Assembly: GCA_021779695.1 (NCBI GenBank)
Contig: JAJYAE010000209.1
Coordinates: 1-7,994 of the forward strand
From: Acidobacteriota bacterium
GTDB lineage: Bacteria > Acidobacteriota > Terriglobia > Terriglobales > Acidobacteriaceae
Direction of reading: 5' to 3'
DNA: 7,994 nucleotides
Within the stretch, counting starts at the first letter, position 1; each line of letters begins with the position of its first letter. Below, piece after piece: positions 1 to 7,679 of the stretch. The notes under the pieces are model-generated. The model had not been told where the DNA came from. It was given only the letters and a program-made list of their open reading frames with translations, and searched no databases. Made by a program: the position numbers and the translations under genes.

Positions 1-1788
1 GAAGACAAGGGCAGCCTGATGCTGCGTTACGCGATGACCAACAACCGCGCGGTGAATGATGCGTTCCATCTGGACGACCTGACCGACCTGAGCGCTCGCG
101 GCTCTGCCTTCTACGACGACAACAGCGTGAACGCGGCGTGGAATCGGTCCATTTCATCAGAGCTTGTGAATCAGATGGTTGCTGAAGTGGCGCAGCGGCG
201 CGTGGCGCTGCGAACGGGATCGCAGAATGGACCTGGCGTGACGATAGCGGGCATCGCGGACTTCGGCACGCCGTTGGCCGGCAATAGCCGCCGCTACGAG
301 ACGCATGTGGATGTGAGCGACGCGCTGATCCGCCAGCACGGCACACACCTGATGCAGGCTGGAGTTGCCTTCAGCTACATTGGATTGCGCGCGGCGAATC
401 GTGACGGCTTTGGCGGCTTGTATGTCTTTCCCTCTGTCGCCGCACTGGCGGCTGGTCAGGCGGATTTCTATACGCAGAGCTTCGGCAACCCGAATACGAA
501 CTTCGCCGAACTGCGCAGCGTTGCCTATGCGCAGGACCACTGGACTGCGCTGCGCAGCCTGTCTTTGGACTATGGCCTGCGCTATGAGGACAACCGTCTC
601 CCCTCGCCGATTCCAAATCATGCGCTGAACTTCAGCCCGCGAATTGGGTTTGCCTGGTCTCCCGACAAGCAGTGGGTGATACGCGGCGGGTTCGGCATGT
701 TCTATGACCGCTATCTGTTGGGAACGATCAACCGCATGGAAGAGATGAATGGCACGCGCGCTGTGCAACAGGTGGCAGAGGGAAGCGATGCAGCGGCACT
801 GTATCAGCAGGGAAATTTCTTCACCACGCCGCATACATCGATTGCACCAAGCATCTGGCAAGCGCAGAAGTCGCTCGCCAATCCTTACGCGGAGACGGCA
901 TCGCTCGGCGTCGAGCGATCCTTGCCGGATGCGTGGACGGTCAGTGCGGAAGTTCGCTCGGTGCATGGAGTGAAGATGGGCCGCACGGTGAACAGCAATC
1001 TGCTGCCGCCAGTGCTTCTCACCGCGAGCAATGCCGGAAGCCTCGGCATACCCAACCCCACCCCGCAGCAGATGGGGCAACTGGTCTTTGGACCGCAGCG
1101 CGTGAACCCTGCGTATGACGCGATCAACCAGTTTCAGACGGAAGCAAGCTCAAGCTACAACGGCGCAACCGTGACGGTGAATCGGCAATTCACCGAGGAT
1201 TTGGAGCTGATGGCAGGCTACACCTTTGCGAAGACCATCGACGATGCATCCTATGACACAGAGCAGCCGCAGAATCCGTTTGCGCTGAGAAATGAACGCG
1301 GCCTCTCGCTCGAAAATCAGCGGCAACGCTTCGTGCTGAGCGGACTGTGGGTGCTGGGGCCCGACCTCGATGATCCGCAGGATGCGGCCAAGGCTGCCCA
1401 CCCGAATGCCTTCGAGAAGCTGGTCTATGGGCTCGAGTTTGCGCCGATTCTCTCCGTCGGCAGTGGATTCCCTGACAATCCGTTGACGGGCGTCGACAGC
1501 AATCGCGAACACATCGATCCATTTGCGGCGCGCCCACAGGGCCAGGCACGCAACAGCCTCACGACTCCATCGACTGTGAACTTCGATCTGCGCGTTCTCA
1601 AGATGGTGCCCATCTGGCGCGGTCATCTGGATATTGTTGCCGAGTCTTTCAATCTGCTCAACCGGCAGAACGTGGAGATGATCAATCCGGTCTTTGGTTC
1701 AGACCTGACTCCGGCACCTGGATGGACCATGCCCCTGCAGGAGTCCGACGCACGGCGAGTGCAGTTCTCGCTGGACTACGAGTTCTGA
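1..1788 (+). CDS. Oar-like TonB-dependent receptor, C-terminal beta-barrel part (5' end outside window)
   Basis: The reading frame is open from base 1, so about 595 C-terminal residues are visible and the plug and any N-terminal carboxypeptidase-regulatory-like domain lie upstream. The sequence has the alternating aromatic/polar strand pattern of an outer-membrane barrel. Hallmarks of Oar-like receptors are visible: SSYNGATVTVNRQF followed by AGYTFAKTIDDAS (near bases 1150-1250), an ENQRQRFVLSGLW strand, a GQARNSLTTPSTVNFDLRV segment, and ESFNLLNRQN near the end. The last strand, RRVQFSLDYEF, ends in Phe, the usual C-terminal signal for outer-membrane barrel assembly. Members of this family are thought to take up or bind large substrates at the cell surface, but the ligand cannot be read from the sequence. 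No SusD-like partner lies in the window. The gene converges on the fucosidase with a 19-bp gap, so the two are not one transcript. Family assignment is firm; any role in glycan uptake is inferred from the neighbours. Confidence 0.9.
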   Translation, partial: EDKGSLMLRYAMTNNRAVNDAFHLDDLTDLSARGSAFYDDNSVNAAWNRSISSELVNQMVAEVAQRRVALRTGSQNGPGVTIAGIADFGTPLAGNSRRYETHVDVSDALIRQHGTHLMQAGVAFSYIGLRAANRDGFGGLYVFPSVAALAAGQADFYTQSFGNPNTNFAELRSVAYAQDHWTALRSLSLDYGLRYEDNRLPSPIPNHALNFSPRIGFAWSPDKQWVIRGGFGMFYDRYLLGTINRMEEMNGTRAVQQVAEGSDAAALYQQGNFFTTPHTSIAPSIWQAQKSLANPYAETASLGVERSLPDAWTVSAEVRSVHGVKMGRTVNSNLLPPVLLTASNAGSLGIPNPTPQQMGQLVFGPQRVNPAYDAINQFQTEASSSYNGATVTVNRQFTEDLELMAGYTFAKTIDDASYDTEQPQNPFALRNERGLSLENQRQRFVLSGLWVLGPDLDDPQDAAKAAHPNAFEKLVYGLEFAPILSVGSGFPDNPLTGVDSNREHIDPFAARPQGQARNSLTTPSTVNFDLRVLKMVPIWRGHLDIVAESFNLLNRQNVEMINPVFGSDLTPAPGWTMPLQESDARRVQFSLDYEF

Positions 1789-1796
1789 AGTGTGCG

Positions 1797-1829
1797 CAAC
1801 GTGGGCCTCAACCGCTGAGGCCCACGTTG
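1797..1829. terminator. Perfect 14-bp hairpin between convergent genes, probable bidirectional terminator
   Basis: The arms 1797-1810 and 1816-1829 are exact reverse complements around a 5-base loop (accgc). The hairpin starts 8 bases after the receptor stop. On the minus strand, one arm lies inside the last codons of the fucosidase (NVGLS) and the fucosidase TGA is at the loop-side end of the other arm. No clear T-tract follows on either strand, so it is not a textbook intrinsic terminator. It could stop transcription from both sides or protect 3' ends. Confidence 0.65.
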
Positions 1830-3220
1830 TAACGCGGCCATTGGGCACGGATGGAGTGATGATCGACGACGGGCGGCTTTTCGCACTCGCAGGCAATTAC
1901 AGTAACAGGATCGTCCGGCGCGAGCGCGGGCAGGCCTGTGATGCGCAGGGATAACGCGTCCTGCTCGAATGCGAGGGGCTGCCCCGTCTTGAGCAGCTTT
2001 GCCGAAAGCACCTTTGCCTCCACTCCGCCGACGGCTACGACGGTGGGAGGATCAAAGAACTTGAGCCATTGCGCAGCGGGCGTGCCTGCGGGCCAGAAGT
2101 AGACGTGAATGTAGAGCGTGTTGTCCTTCCGCGTGAAGTTGGTGTAGTTACCGAAGCTCTTGGCGGCGCCGCCCTGCGTGCCATAGATCGACTCTCCGTT
2201 GACGGAAAGCCACCGGCCGACGGAGTCGAGGATGCGCATGGACGCAGTTGGCACAGTGCCGTCTGGCTCCGGGCCGATGTTTAGCAGGTAGTTGCCGCCT
2301 TGTTGCGCGCACGTGGCGAGGTCGTTGAGGATGCGGCGCGGCGATTTCCATTCCACGTCCGATCGCTGATAGCCCCAGCCCAGGTTCATCGTTTCGCAGG
2401 ACTCCCAGGCGCGTTTATCGGCCTGGATCTTGTGCTCCGGCGTGGAGAAGTCGCCATCGAGGCCGTTGCGATTGTTGACGATGATGTCGGGCTGAAGCTC
2501 GAAGACCATGCGGTTCATGCGATCAGCTTCCCACTGCTCGGGTGTGAGTGGTTGGGCGACGTCGTACCAGAGAATGTCAATCTTGCCGTAGTTCGTCATC
2601 AGCTCGCGGATGAGACCGTGCGTGTAGGCGACGAATCGTTTGCGCGCGGCTTCGTCAGTGGCGCAGAGAATGCCATCGGGATGGTGCCAGTCCATCAGCG
2701 AGTAGTAGAAGCCGATGCGCATGCCGGCAGCGCGCGCCGCATCAACATACTCGCGGACGAGATCGCGGCCCGGGCCGGTCTTCGCGGCGTTGTAATCAGT
2801 GAGCTTTGTATCCCACAGGCAATAGCCTTCGTGGTGCTTGGTGGTGAGCACCATGTACTTCTGCCCGGCGCGTTGCGCAAGGCTGACCCACTCCTCGGCA
2901 AAGCCCGCTTTCGGCTTGAAATGCCGCGTGAGGATTTCGTACTGCGGAATGGGAATGCCCTCCGACTCCATCACCCATTCCTGCTGGCCAATCACGCTGT
3001 AGAGTCCGAAATGGATGAACATGCCGAACCGTGCGGCCTGCCACCAGGCAAGGCGGCGTGCGCGCGATTCTTCCTGATAGGGCAGCTTGCCGTGCTCGGT
3101 CGTGAGCGGGTTTGCACCGGCTTCCTGCGCGCCGGCAGCCACAGAGGGAGCGAGCGCGGCAGCCGTGGCGGCTGCAGAGGCCTTGAAAAACGAGCGGCGC
3201 GAGATTGCATCGAAAGCCAT
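1808..3220 (-). CDS. Tat-exported alpha-L-fucosidase, family GH29
   Basis: This 470-residue protein should hydrolyse terminal alpha-L-fucose by the retaining GH29 mechanism. The N-terminus has a twin-arginine motif SRRSFFK (residues 7-13), an Ala-rich core and a likely cleavage site AGA/Q after residue 31, so it is exported folded through Tat. GH29 features follow in order: RFGMFIHFG (His70), QQEW (Glu81-Trp82), TTKHHEGY (His129-His130), YYSLMDWHHP, and DILWYDV with Asp220 as the expected nucleophile. The first four correspond to fucose-binding residues known from characterised members. The acid/base is less certain; Glu262 (STPE) and Glu273 (WESCE) are candidates. A C-terminal beta-domain begins near residue 360, and the length is normal for the family. 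The start at 3220 is chosen because GGAGGAAAGA sits just upstream and the Tat signal begins there. The longer frame to 3661 would run into the divergent gene. A TGCTACCAT extended -10-like element lies upstream at 3244-3252 (minus strand), but with no convincing -35. Confidence 0.95.
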   Translation of the reverse strand: MAFDAISRRSFFKASAAATAAALAPSVAAGAQEAGANPLTTEHGKLPYQEESRARRLAWWQAARFGMFIHFGLYSVIGQQEWVMESEGIPIPQYEILTRHFKPKAGFAEEWVSLAQRAGQKYMVLTTKHHEGYCLWDTKLTDYNAAKTGPGRDLVREYVDAARAAGMRIGFYYSLMDWHHPDGILCATDEAARKRFVAYTHGLIRELMTNYGKIDILWYDVAQPLTPEQWEADRMNRMVFELQPDIIVNNRNGLDGDFSTPEHKIQADKRAWESCETMNLGWGYQRSDVEWKSPRRILNDLATCAQQGGNYLLNIGPEPDGTVPTASMRILDSVGRWLSVNGESIYGTQGGAAKSFGNYTNFTRKDNTLYIHVYFWPAGTPAAQWLKFFDPPTVVAVGGVEAKVLSAKLLKTGQPLAFEQDALSLRITGLPALAPDDPVTVIACECEKPPVVDHHSIRAQWPRYNVGLSG

Positions 3221-3230
3221 TCTTTCCTCC
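3221..3230 (-). promoter_or_regulatory. Strong ribosome binding site of the fucosidase
   Basis: On the minus strand GGAGGAAAGA directly precedes the ATG at 3220, leaving 5 bases between GGAGG and the start codon. This decides the start against the 147-codon longer open frame. Confidence 0.88.
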
Positions 3231-3344
3231 GCGTGGAAAGTGAATGGTAGCAAAGTTGGAGCGCGATGGAGAGTGCGTTGAAAGGTGTCATGGCATGCGT
3301 CGATCTGCGCACGAGAAATGCGCGAGTGACCCGTGCGGACGCGC

Positions 3345-3375
3345 TTGACACAGCAGGATGCAGGACCGGGATAAT
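3345..3375 (+). promoter_or_regulatory. Sigma-70-type promoter of the glycosidase row, possibly giving a leaderless transcript
   Basis: A perfect -35 hexamer TTGACA (3345-3350) is followed after 19 bases by GATAAT (3370-3375), which matches the -10 consensus at 5 of 6 positions. The spacer is about 2 bases longer than optimal. The expected transcription start is near 3382, one base before the ATG at 3383, so the mRNA would have essentially no 5' leader. The only Shine-Dalgarno-like bases, GAGG at 3377-3380, end two bases before the ATG, too close for normal use. Confidence 0.6.
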
Positions 3376-3382
3376 CGAGGCC

Positions 3383-5293
3383 ATGCGATGGTTGGGTTTG
3401 GTCACGTTGGCAATCTGTGCGGCAGGCGCCGGAGCGCAGCAGGCGGTGCAGTTGCCGCAAGCCGCTCAGGAAAGCAGCACGAATGGTGTTCCTTTCCGGT
3501 TTGTCTCTGATGGGCCCAAAGGGCCGGGCTGGTCGAGGCCGGACGAGATTACGCGAGTGTACTTCCACGAAAACCTGACCGCTCTGTTTGAACGGTCGCT
3601 GCGACTGGACGGCGACATCCCCGACCGGACGACGCTGCGGTGGATTTTCACGGGCCCGCATGCGGGATTTACGGTTGAATTGACATCCAGCTCAATCCGG
3701 ATAGCGGAACGCTACTACGACTCGATGGGGCTCTACGAGGGCCAGGGAAATTATCCGGCGAAGGATGTCTTCGCGCTGCAGCGGCAGTTCACCGGAGAGG
3801 CGCGCACAGTCACGGTGATTGCGGATGCGCATCTGGCGGTTCGGGTGCTTGTGAATGGCGTGCAGCTTCTGGAGGCGCCGCTGCTTTTTGATGTGACTCG
3901 CCATCAGTTGATGTATGCCGCGCCGCGCACGGCGCACCTGGTGGTGGAAGGCACGATGAGCGAGCCGGACGCGAAGAAAGCGGCTGTGACCATCCGCCCG
4001 GCTGAGGTGCATCAGACCATGCTCGGCTTTGGCGGCAGCCCGAGCATTGTTGCGTATACGGAGTTAAGCGACGAGGGCAAGCGGCAGTACTGGGACCTGC
4101 TGAAGCGCTACAACCTGCTTCTCTTCCGAGAATATCCGATGGGCAGCCAGCTCAAACCAGACTTGAGCAACCTCGAAGATTTGCACGATGCCACGCCGCA
4201 CTACTATGGCGACAACTTTCCCAACAGCGAATTGTCGAGCTTTGAGTACAGCAAGCACGCTCTGGCGCTGGGCGGAGACGTGATCTACGAAATGTGGGCG
4301 CTGCCATCGTGGGCGATGGAGAACTACAAGGGACCCGATGTGGTGGATACGTGGCATCGGCAGGTGAAGCTTGTTGCGAAGCCGGACGCGTATGCGCGCA
4401 TTGTGGTGGAGTATTGCCGCAAGGCAAAGGCGGCTACAGGCGCTGCGCCACAAATTGTCGGCATCCAGAATGAGGTGGATGAGCCGCCCGCTGTGTTTGA
4501 CGCGATGGTGACTACGCTGCGCCGCGCGCTGGACGAAGCAGGATTTCAAACGACGCGCATCCACATGGCCGATGCGAGCTATATGTTTCTCGGCGTCCGG
4601 CGGGCAGAAGCGCTGAAGAAGGATCCGAACGCATGGAAGGCCATCGACTACACGGCGACGCATGAGTATGACTTCCAGGAGTTCATGGCGAATCCGGACC
4701 TGTATGACACCCGTATGCGCGCGATGCACGAGGCCAGCGACGGCAAGCCATTTCTGGCCACGGAGATTTGCATCAACGATCCGCATTATCAGGAGCTCTC
4801 ATACCGGATTGCGCTGCAGACTGCACAGCTTTACCACAAGAACCTGACCGAGATGGATGCCGAGGCGCTGATGTACTGCTGGTTGCTGCTGGATGTGGAG
4901 CAGCCGAGCTTTGCGGGCTCTCGTTCGCTGCTTGCGCCGGACCGTATGCGCGGGTGGATTCCAGTCGCGACGAGCTTTCAACTTCGCGTGATGGGAGCGT
5001 ATAGCCGGCATGTTCTGAAGGGAATGCAACGCATCGGGGCAGCAAGCGATGACAGCGATCTGTTGACCACCGCCTTTGCTGGCGACGACGCGGAGACGCT
5101 GGTGATGCTGAACCGCGCAGCCACGCCGAGGCGCGTGTCGATTGCCGGTGCGCGGCACGCATGGGTGGAGATGGAGCGCACGGGACTGGAAGAAGAGAAT
5201 GCCGTGTCCGCGGTGCCGAGTGAAATTGTGGTGCAGCCGGGCGAGATTGTGGTGCTCTCCACGCATAAGGCGGATGCGCCCGGAACGAAGTAA
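3383..5293 (+). CDS. Exported clan GH-A glycosidase, GH30-like, with extra N-terminal domain
   Basis: This 636-residue protein begins with a Sec signal peptide (MRWLGLVTLAICAAGAGA, cleavage AGA/QQ after residue 18). Residues about 30-200 form a beta-rich region of no family I recognise, possibly a sugar-binding or packing domain. A TIM barrel of GH30 type follows, about 205-540: LGFGGS (214-219), EMWALPSWA (303-311, like the SPW.PPAWMK strand of GH30), IVGIQNEVDE with Glu364 as likely acid/base, THEYD (His427, Tyr429), and FLATEICIN with Glu461 as likely nucleophile. The 97-residue spacing between the two Glu fits a retaining clan-A enzyme. Residues 557-636 form the small beta-domain seen in GH30. 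Substrate is unknown; GH30 includes glucosidases, xylanases and beta-1,6-galactanases. The start at 3383 is chosen for the signal peptide; an open frame 39 codons longer would overlap its own promoter. It is the first gene of the row, 97 bases before the next. Confidence 0.82.
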   Translation: MRWLGLVTLAICAAGAGAQQAVQLPQAAQESSTNGVPFRFVSDGPKGPGWSRPDEITRVYFHENLTALFERSLRLDGDIPDRTTLRWIFTGPHAGFTVELTSSSIRIAERYYDSMGLYEGQGNYPAKDVFALQRQFTGEARTVTVIADAHLAVRVLVNGVQLLEAPLLFDVTRHQLMYAAPRTAHLVVEGTMSEPDAKKAAVTIRPAEVHQTMLGFGGSPSIVAYTELSDEGKRQYWDLLKRYNLLLFREYPMGSQLKPDLSNLEDLHDATPHYYGDNFPNSELSSFEYSKHALALGGDVIYEMWALPSWAMENYKGPDVVDTWHRQVKLVAKPDAYARIVVEYCRKAKAATGAAPQIVGIQNEVDEPPAVFDAMVTTLRRALDEAGFQTTRIHMADASYMFLGVRRAEALKKDPNAWKAIDYTATHEYDFQEFMANPDLYDTRMRAMHEASDGKPFLATEICINDPHYQELSYRIALQTAQLYHKNLTEMDAEALMYCWLLLDVEQPSFAGSRSLLAPDRMRGWIPVATSFQLRVMGAYSRHVLKGMQRIGAASDDSDLLTTAFAGDDAETLVMLNRAATPRRVSIAGARHAWVEMERTGLEEENAVSAVPSEIVVQPGEIVVLSTHKADAPGTK

Positions 5294-5376
5294 GTCATTG
5301 GATCAGCGCAGCGCGTGCGTGCCATGCGGCTGGAGTATTGAGGCCTGCGTTCAGCGGATGTGTGGGACGAGGTGAA

Positions 5377-5383
5377 AGGTGAG
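5377..5383 (+). promoter_or_regulatory. Ribosome binding site favouring the ATG start at 5391
   Basis: AGGTGAG lies 7 bases before ATG 5391. An alternative GTG start at 5379 has its own GAGGTG at 5369-5374. The ATG is preferred because it gives a compact signal peptide (MRAAWGC...), but the two differ by only four residues and both could be used. The 97-base spacer 5294-5390 otherwise shows no clear promoter or terminator, which suggests co-transcription with the gene before it. Confidence 0.5.
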
Positions 5384-5390
5384 TTTCAGA

Positions 5391-7679
5391 ATGCGAGCAG
5401 CATGGGGATGCATCATTGCGATGACCGCGATGGCTGCATCGGCGCAGGTGGTCATTGACCATCGCTGGTCCAATACAGATGCGCAGAGCCTGATTGGCCT
5501 GCCGATGGGTAGTCACAAGACCATTGTGGACAAGCGGGGAAACCTGAAGTGGTCGCAGTGGAGCCTGAAGCGCAAGCCGCTGGACACGCCGATTGGCTTC
5601 AGCAGCCAGATGGATGGCGAACTTGCGATTGAGGCATTTGCTGGTACAGAAGCTTTCGCGATGAAGAGCCAGGAGCTGTATCGCGGGCGCTATCCGTTCA
5701 TCGAGTCGAAGCTTATCGCGGGCAGTCTTCAACTCGACGAACTGGCCTTTGCGGTGGATCCGGCAGCGAAAGCGGGTGAGCTTCCGACAGCAACCTCGGG
5801 TGCGAAGGGTCTGGACGTAGTGCGGCTGACGTTGAACAACGATGGTTCGCGGGCGATGGAGGTGACGCTGAAGCTGAGCGGTCGCGAGCGCAACCTGCCG
5901 GGGCATGTGGTGAACCGCATCCTCGAAAACGGGGCGGGTGAGGATGTGGCGCTGGTGACGGAGACTGCTGGTGCATTGGCCACTGCGGAAGATCGCGGTC
6001 TGACACTCGCGCTGCATTGCACGCTGCCTGCGCACGGGACCAGAACCCTGAGTGTTGAAGTTCCGTATGAATGGCCGGCAGCGCGGAATGCGGAGTTATC
6101 CCAAGAGGACTCCGCGCAATTATTACAACAGGCCGTGGCGCAGTGGGACGCACTGTGGGCGCGTGCGACGAAGATTGATTTTCCGCAGCAAGAGCTGAGC
6201 GACTTTTATGATTCCTCGCTGGCGTATGTTCTGATCCTGACTGAGTATGATGCGCGCGGCGACTTGTGGACGCTCGATGGGCCGGCGGTCTACCGGCAAT
6301 ACTGGGGGCGCGGCGAATACTTTCAGGCGCGCGCGCTGGAGACAGGTGGATTTCTGCGGCCTGCGCGCGAGAGCGTGGAACATGCCTTTCACATCATGAA
6401 CGATGACGGCGAGTGGGACGGCCCGCCGACGAGCGGCTGGCCTGCCTGGGACAATGCGGGCGGCAACGTTGCGGCGGTGTGGGACTACTACCTCTTCACT
6501 CGCGACAAGCAATGGCTTACGGAGGCCTATCCTTACATGGTGCGTGCGTCGGAGTGGATTCGCGATCATCGCGAAGAGAGCACGCTGGAAGGTGTGAGCG
6601 GCGTGCCGGAGGGCGCGCGGCCGGTGCGGCGAATGATTCCGTCCCACTGCAGGCCGGAGCCGGATCCGGCGCTGCAGCCGGGCGAGAAGCCGTACTGGTA
6701 TGGGCTGTTGCCGTGGAGCTATGGCGACTCGGGGCTGCCGGAAGGTCACTCGTTCTCGCACAACTTTCTTGCGGCGTATGCGGAGCGCGTGACAGAGGAT
6801 GCCGCGCAGACGCTGGGGCATGCGAACGATGCGGCATGGCTCGCGAAGGAGTATGCCGCGTACACAGCAGCGATTCACGAGAGCGTGCGACGGGCGGTGA
6901 CGCTCGAAAAGGAAGCGCCGCCGTATCTGCCGGCGATGCCGACCTATCCAGAGGGCGCGTATTCGCAGACGTTTCTTGCGGTGTATCCCACGCAGATCTA
7001 TGCGCCAGGCGACCCGCTGGTGACGGGGCTCATTGCGCGCATGGAGCGCGAAGAGAAGCAGGGGCTGCCGACCAACGTGGCGTGGGCCGGGCCGGCGGGC
7101 GTGTGGGCGGGCGAGTCCATGAACATGGCGGAGACCTACCTGCTGCGCGGCGAAAAAGATAAGGCAGTCAACATGCTGGTAGCAGCGCTCAATCACAGTT
7201 CCACCACGAAGGTGTGGAAAGAGGAGATTCTGGTAGACGTGAGCCTGCCGCGCGCGTGTAACACGCCGCATAGCAAGCACAGCAACCAGGAAGGCACGGG
7301 CGATATGCCCGAGGCGTGGGCCAATGCAAACCTGGTGCTGTTTTTGCGTGACATGCTGGTGAATGAGCGCGAGGGCACGCTGCACATGCTGGCGGGGCTC
7401 CCCGCGGACTGGGTTCCGGTGGGCAAAGCTGTGACGGTCGATGATGCGCCGGTGACGACTGGGGGAACGGTGAGCGTGCGCGCGGAACGCGTGACTGCGA
7501 AGCGATGGACGATTGCGATTGATCCGCATGGCGTCTCACGCGCGCTTGTGCTGCATGTGCCGCTGGAGCCAGGGCAGCAGGTACGTGCAATCCGCGTGGA
7601 TGGGCACGCTCTTGCGGCGAGCGCGGAGCCTGCGCTCACAGTGACACGGCCAAGCGCGGTGGAGGTGGAGATCGAATGA
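5391..7679 (+). CDS. Exported putative (alpha/alpha)6 six-hairpin glycosidase, family not assigned
   Basis: This 762-residue protein has a Sec signal peptide ending ASA/Q after residue 18. Residues about 20-235 are beta-rich, like the sandwich domain that precedes the catalytic barrel in GH15, GH78, GH95 and similar enzymes. Residues about 240-650 are helical with repeated aromatic and acidic motifs: LDGPAVYRQYWGRGEYF (295-311), NDDGEWDG (337-344), GWPAWDNAGG (349-358), VWDYYLFTRD, and GDMPEAWANANL (637-648). This pattern of W/D/E-rich loops after hairpins is typical of inverting (alpha/alpha)6 hydrolases. Asp296, Glu309, Glu341, Asp343 and Glu641 are catalytic candidates, but I cannot choose among them. 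About 660-762 is a C-terminal beta-domain (LAGLPADW, then strands). I do not recognise a numbered GH family. A glycoside hydrolase role is inferred from fold-like motifs, export and neighbours. It overlaps the next gene by 4 bp. Confidence 0.8.
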   Translation: MRAAWGCIIAMTAMAASAQVVIDHRWSNTDAQSLIGLPMGSHKTIVDKRGNLKWSQWSLKRKPLDTPIGFSSQMDGELAIEAFAGTEAFAMKSQELYRGRYPFIESKLIAGSLQLDELAFAVDPAAKAGELPTATSGAKGLDVVRLTLNNDGSRAMEVTLKLSGRERNLPGHVVNRILENGAGEDVALVTETAGALATAEDRGLTLALHCTLPAHGTRTLSVEVPYEWPAARNAELSQEDSAQLLQQAVAQWDALWARATKIDFPQQELSDFYDSSLAYVLILTEYDARGDLWTLDGPAVYRQYWGRGEYFQARALETGGFLRPARESVEHAFHIMNDDGEWDGPPTSGWPAWDNAGGNVAAVWDYYLFTRDKQWLTEAYPYMVRASEWIRDHREESTLEGVSGVPEGARPVRRMIPSHCRPEPDPALQPGEKPYWYGLLPWSYGDSGLPEGHSFSHNFLAAYAERVTEDAAQTLGHANDAAWLAKEYAAYTAAIHESVRRAVTLEKEAPPYLPAMPTYPEGAYSQTFLAVYPTQIYAPGDPLVTGLIARMEREEKQGLPTNVAWAGPAGVWAGESMNMAETYLLRGEKDKAVNMLVAALNHSSTTKVWKEEILVDVSLPRACNTPHSKHSNQEGTGDMPEAWANANLVLFLRDMLVNEREGTLHMLAGLPADWVPVGKAVTVDDAPVTTGGTVSVRAERVTAKRWTIAIDPHGVSRALVLHVPLEPGQQVRAIRVDGHALAASAEPALTVTRPSAVEVEIE
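7661..7670 (+). promoter_or_regulatory. Ribosome binding site of the GH79-like gene, inside the previous gene
   Basis: GGAGGTGGAG lies 5 bases before the ATG at 7676 and encodes residues near the C-terminus of the preceding protein. The strong site plus the ATGA stop/start overlap indicates translational coupling. Confidence 0.8.

Noticed and set aside
157..1080. 307-codon minus-strand frame opposite the receptor
   Set aside because: Composition is Arg/His/Ala-rich without domain features, while the plus strand is a clear beta-barrel gene.
2300..3250. 316-codon plus-strand frame opposite the fucosidase
   Set aside because: The minus strand carries clear GH29 motifs throughout; the plus frame shows no family features and runs through the fucosidase ribosome binding site.
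3244..3252. Extended -10-like TGCTACCAT on the minus strand upstream of the fucosidase
   Set aside because: Only 4 of 6 hexamer matches and no acceptable -35, so it is mentioned but not called as a promoter.
3306..3325. Possible operator: TGCGCA, 7-base spacer, TGCGCG in the divergent intergenic region
   Set aside because: The repeat is short, imperfect and made of G+C-rich words common in this sequence; no regulator gene is nearby to support it.
3266..3382. 39-codon N-terminal extension of the GH30-like protein
   Set aside because: It would bury the signal peptide and overlap the TTGACA/GATAAT promoter; no ribosome binding site supports it.
3221..3661. 147-codon N-terminal extension of the fucosidase
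   Set aside because: It would place the Tat signal internally, overlap the divergent gene by over 270 bases and ignore the strong ribosome binding site at 3221-3230.
5323..5340. Five-codon mini-ORF (MRLEY) between the GH30-like and six-hairpin genes
   Set aside because: No ribosome binding site, no conserved leader-peptide pattern and no attenuator-like hairpin nearby.
6123..7529. 468-codon open frame on the minus strand opposite the six-hairpin gene
   Set aside because: Its translation is Arg/His-rich with no domain pattern, and it lies entirely opposite a convincing gene. It is a G+C codon-position shadow.
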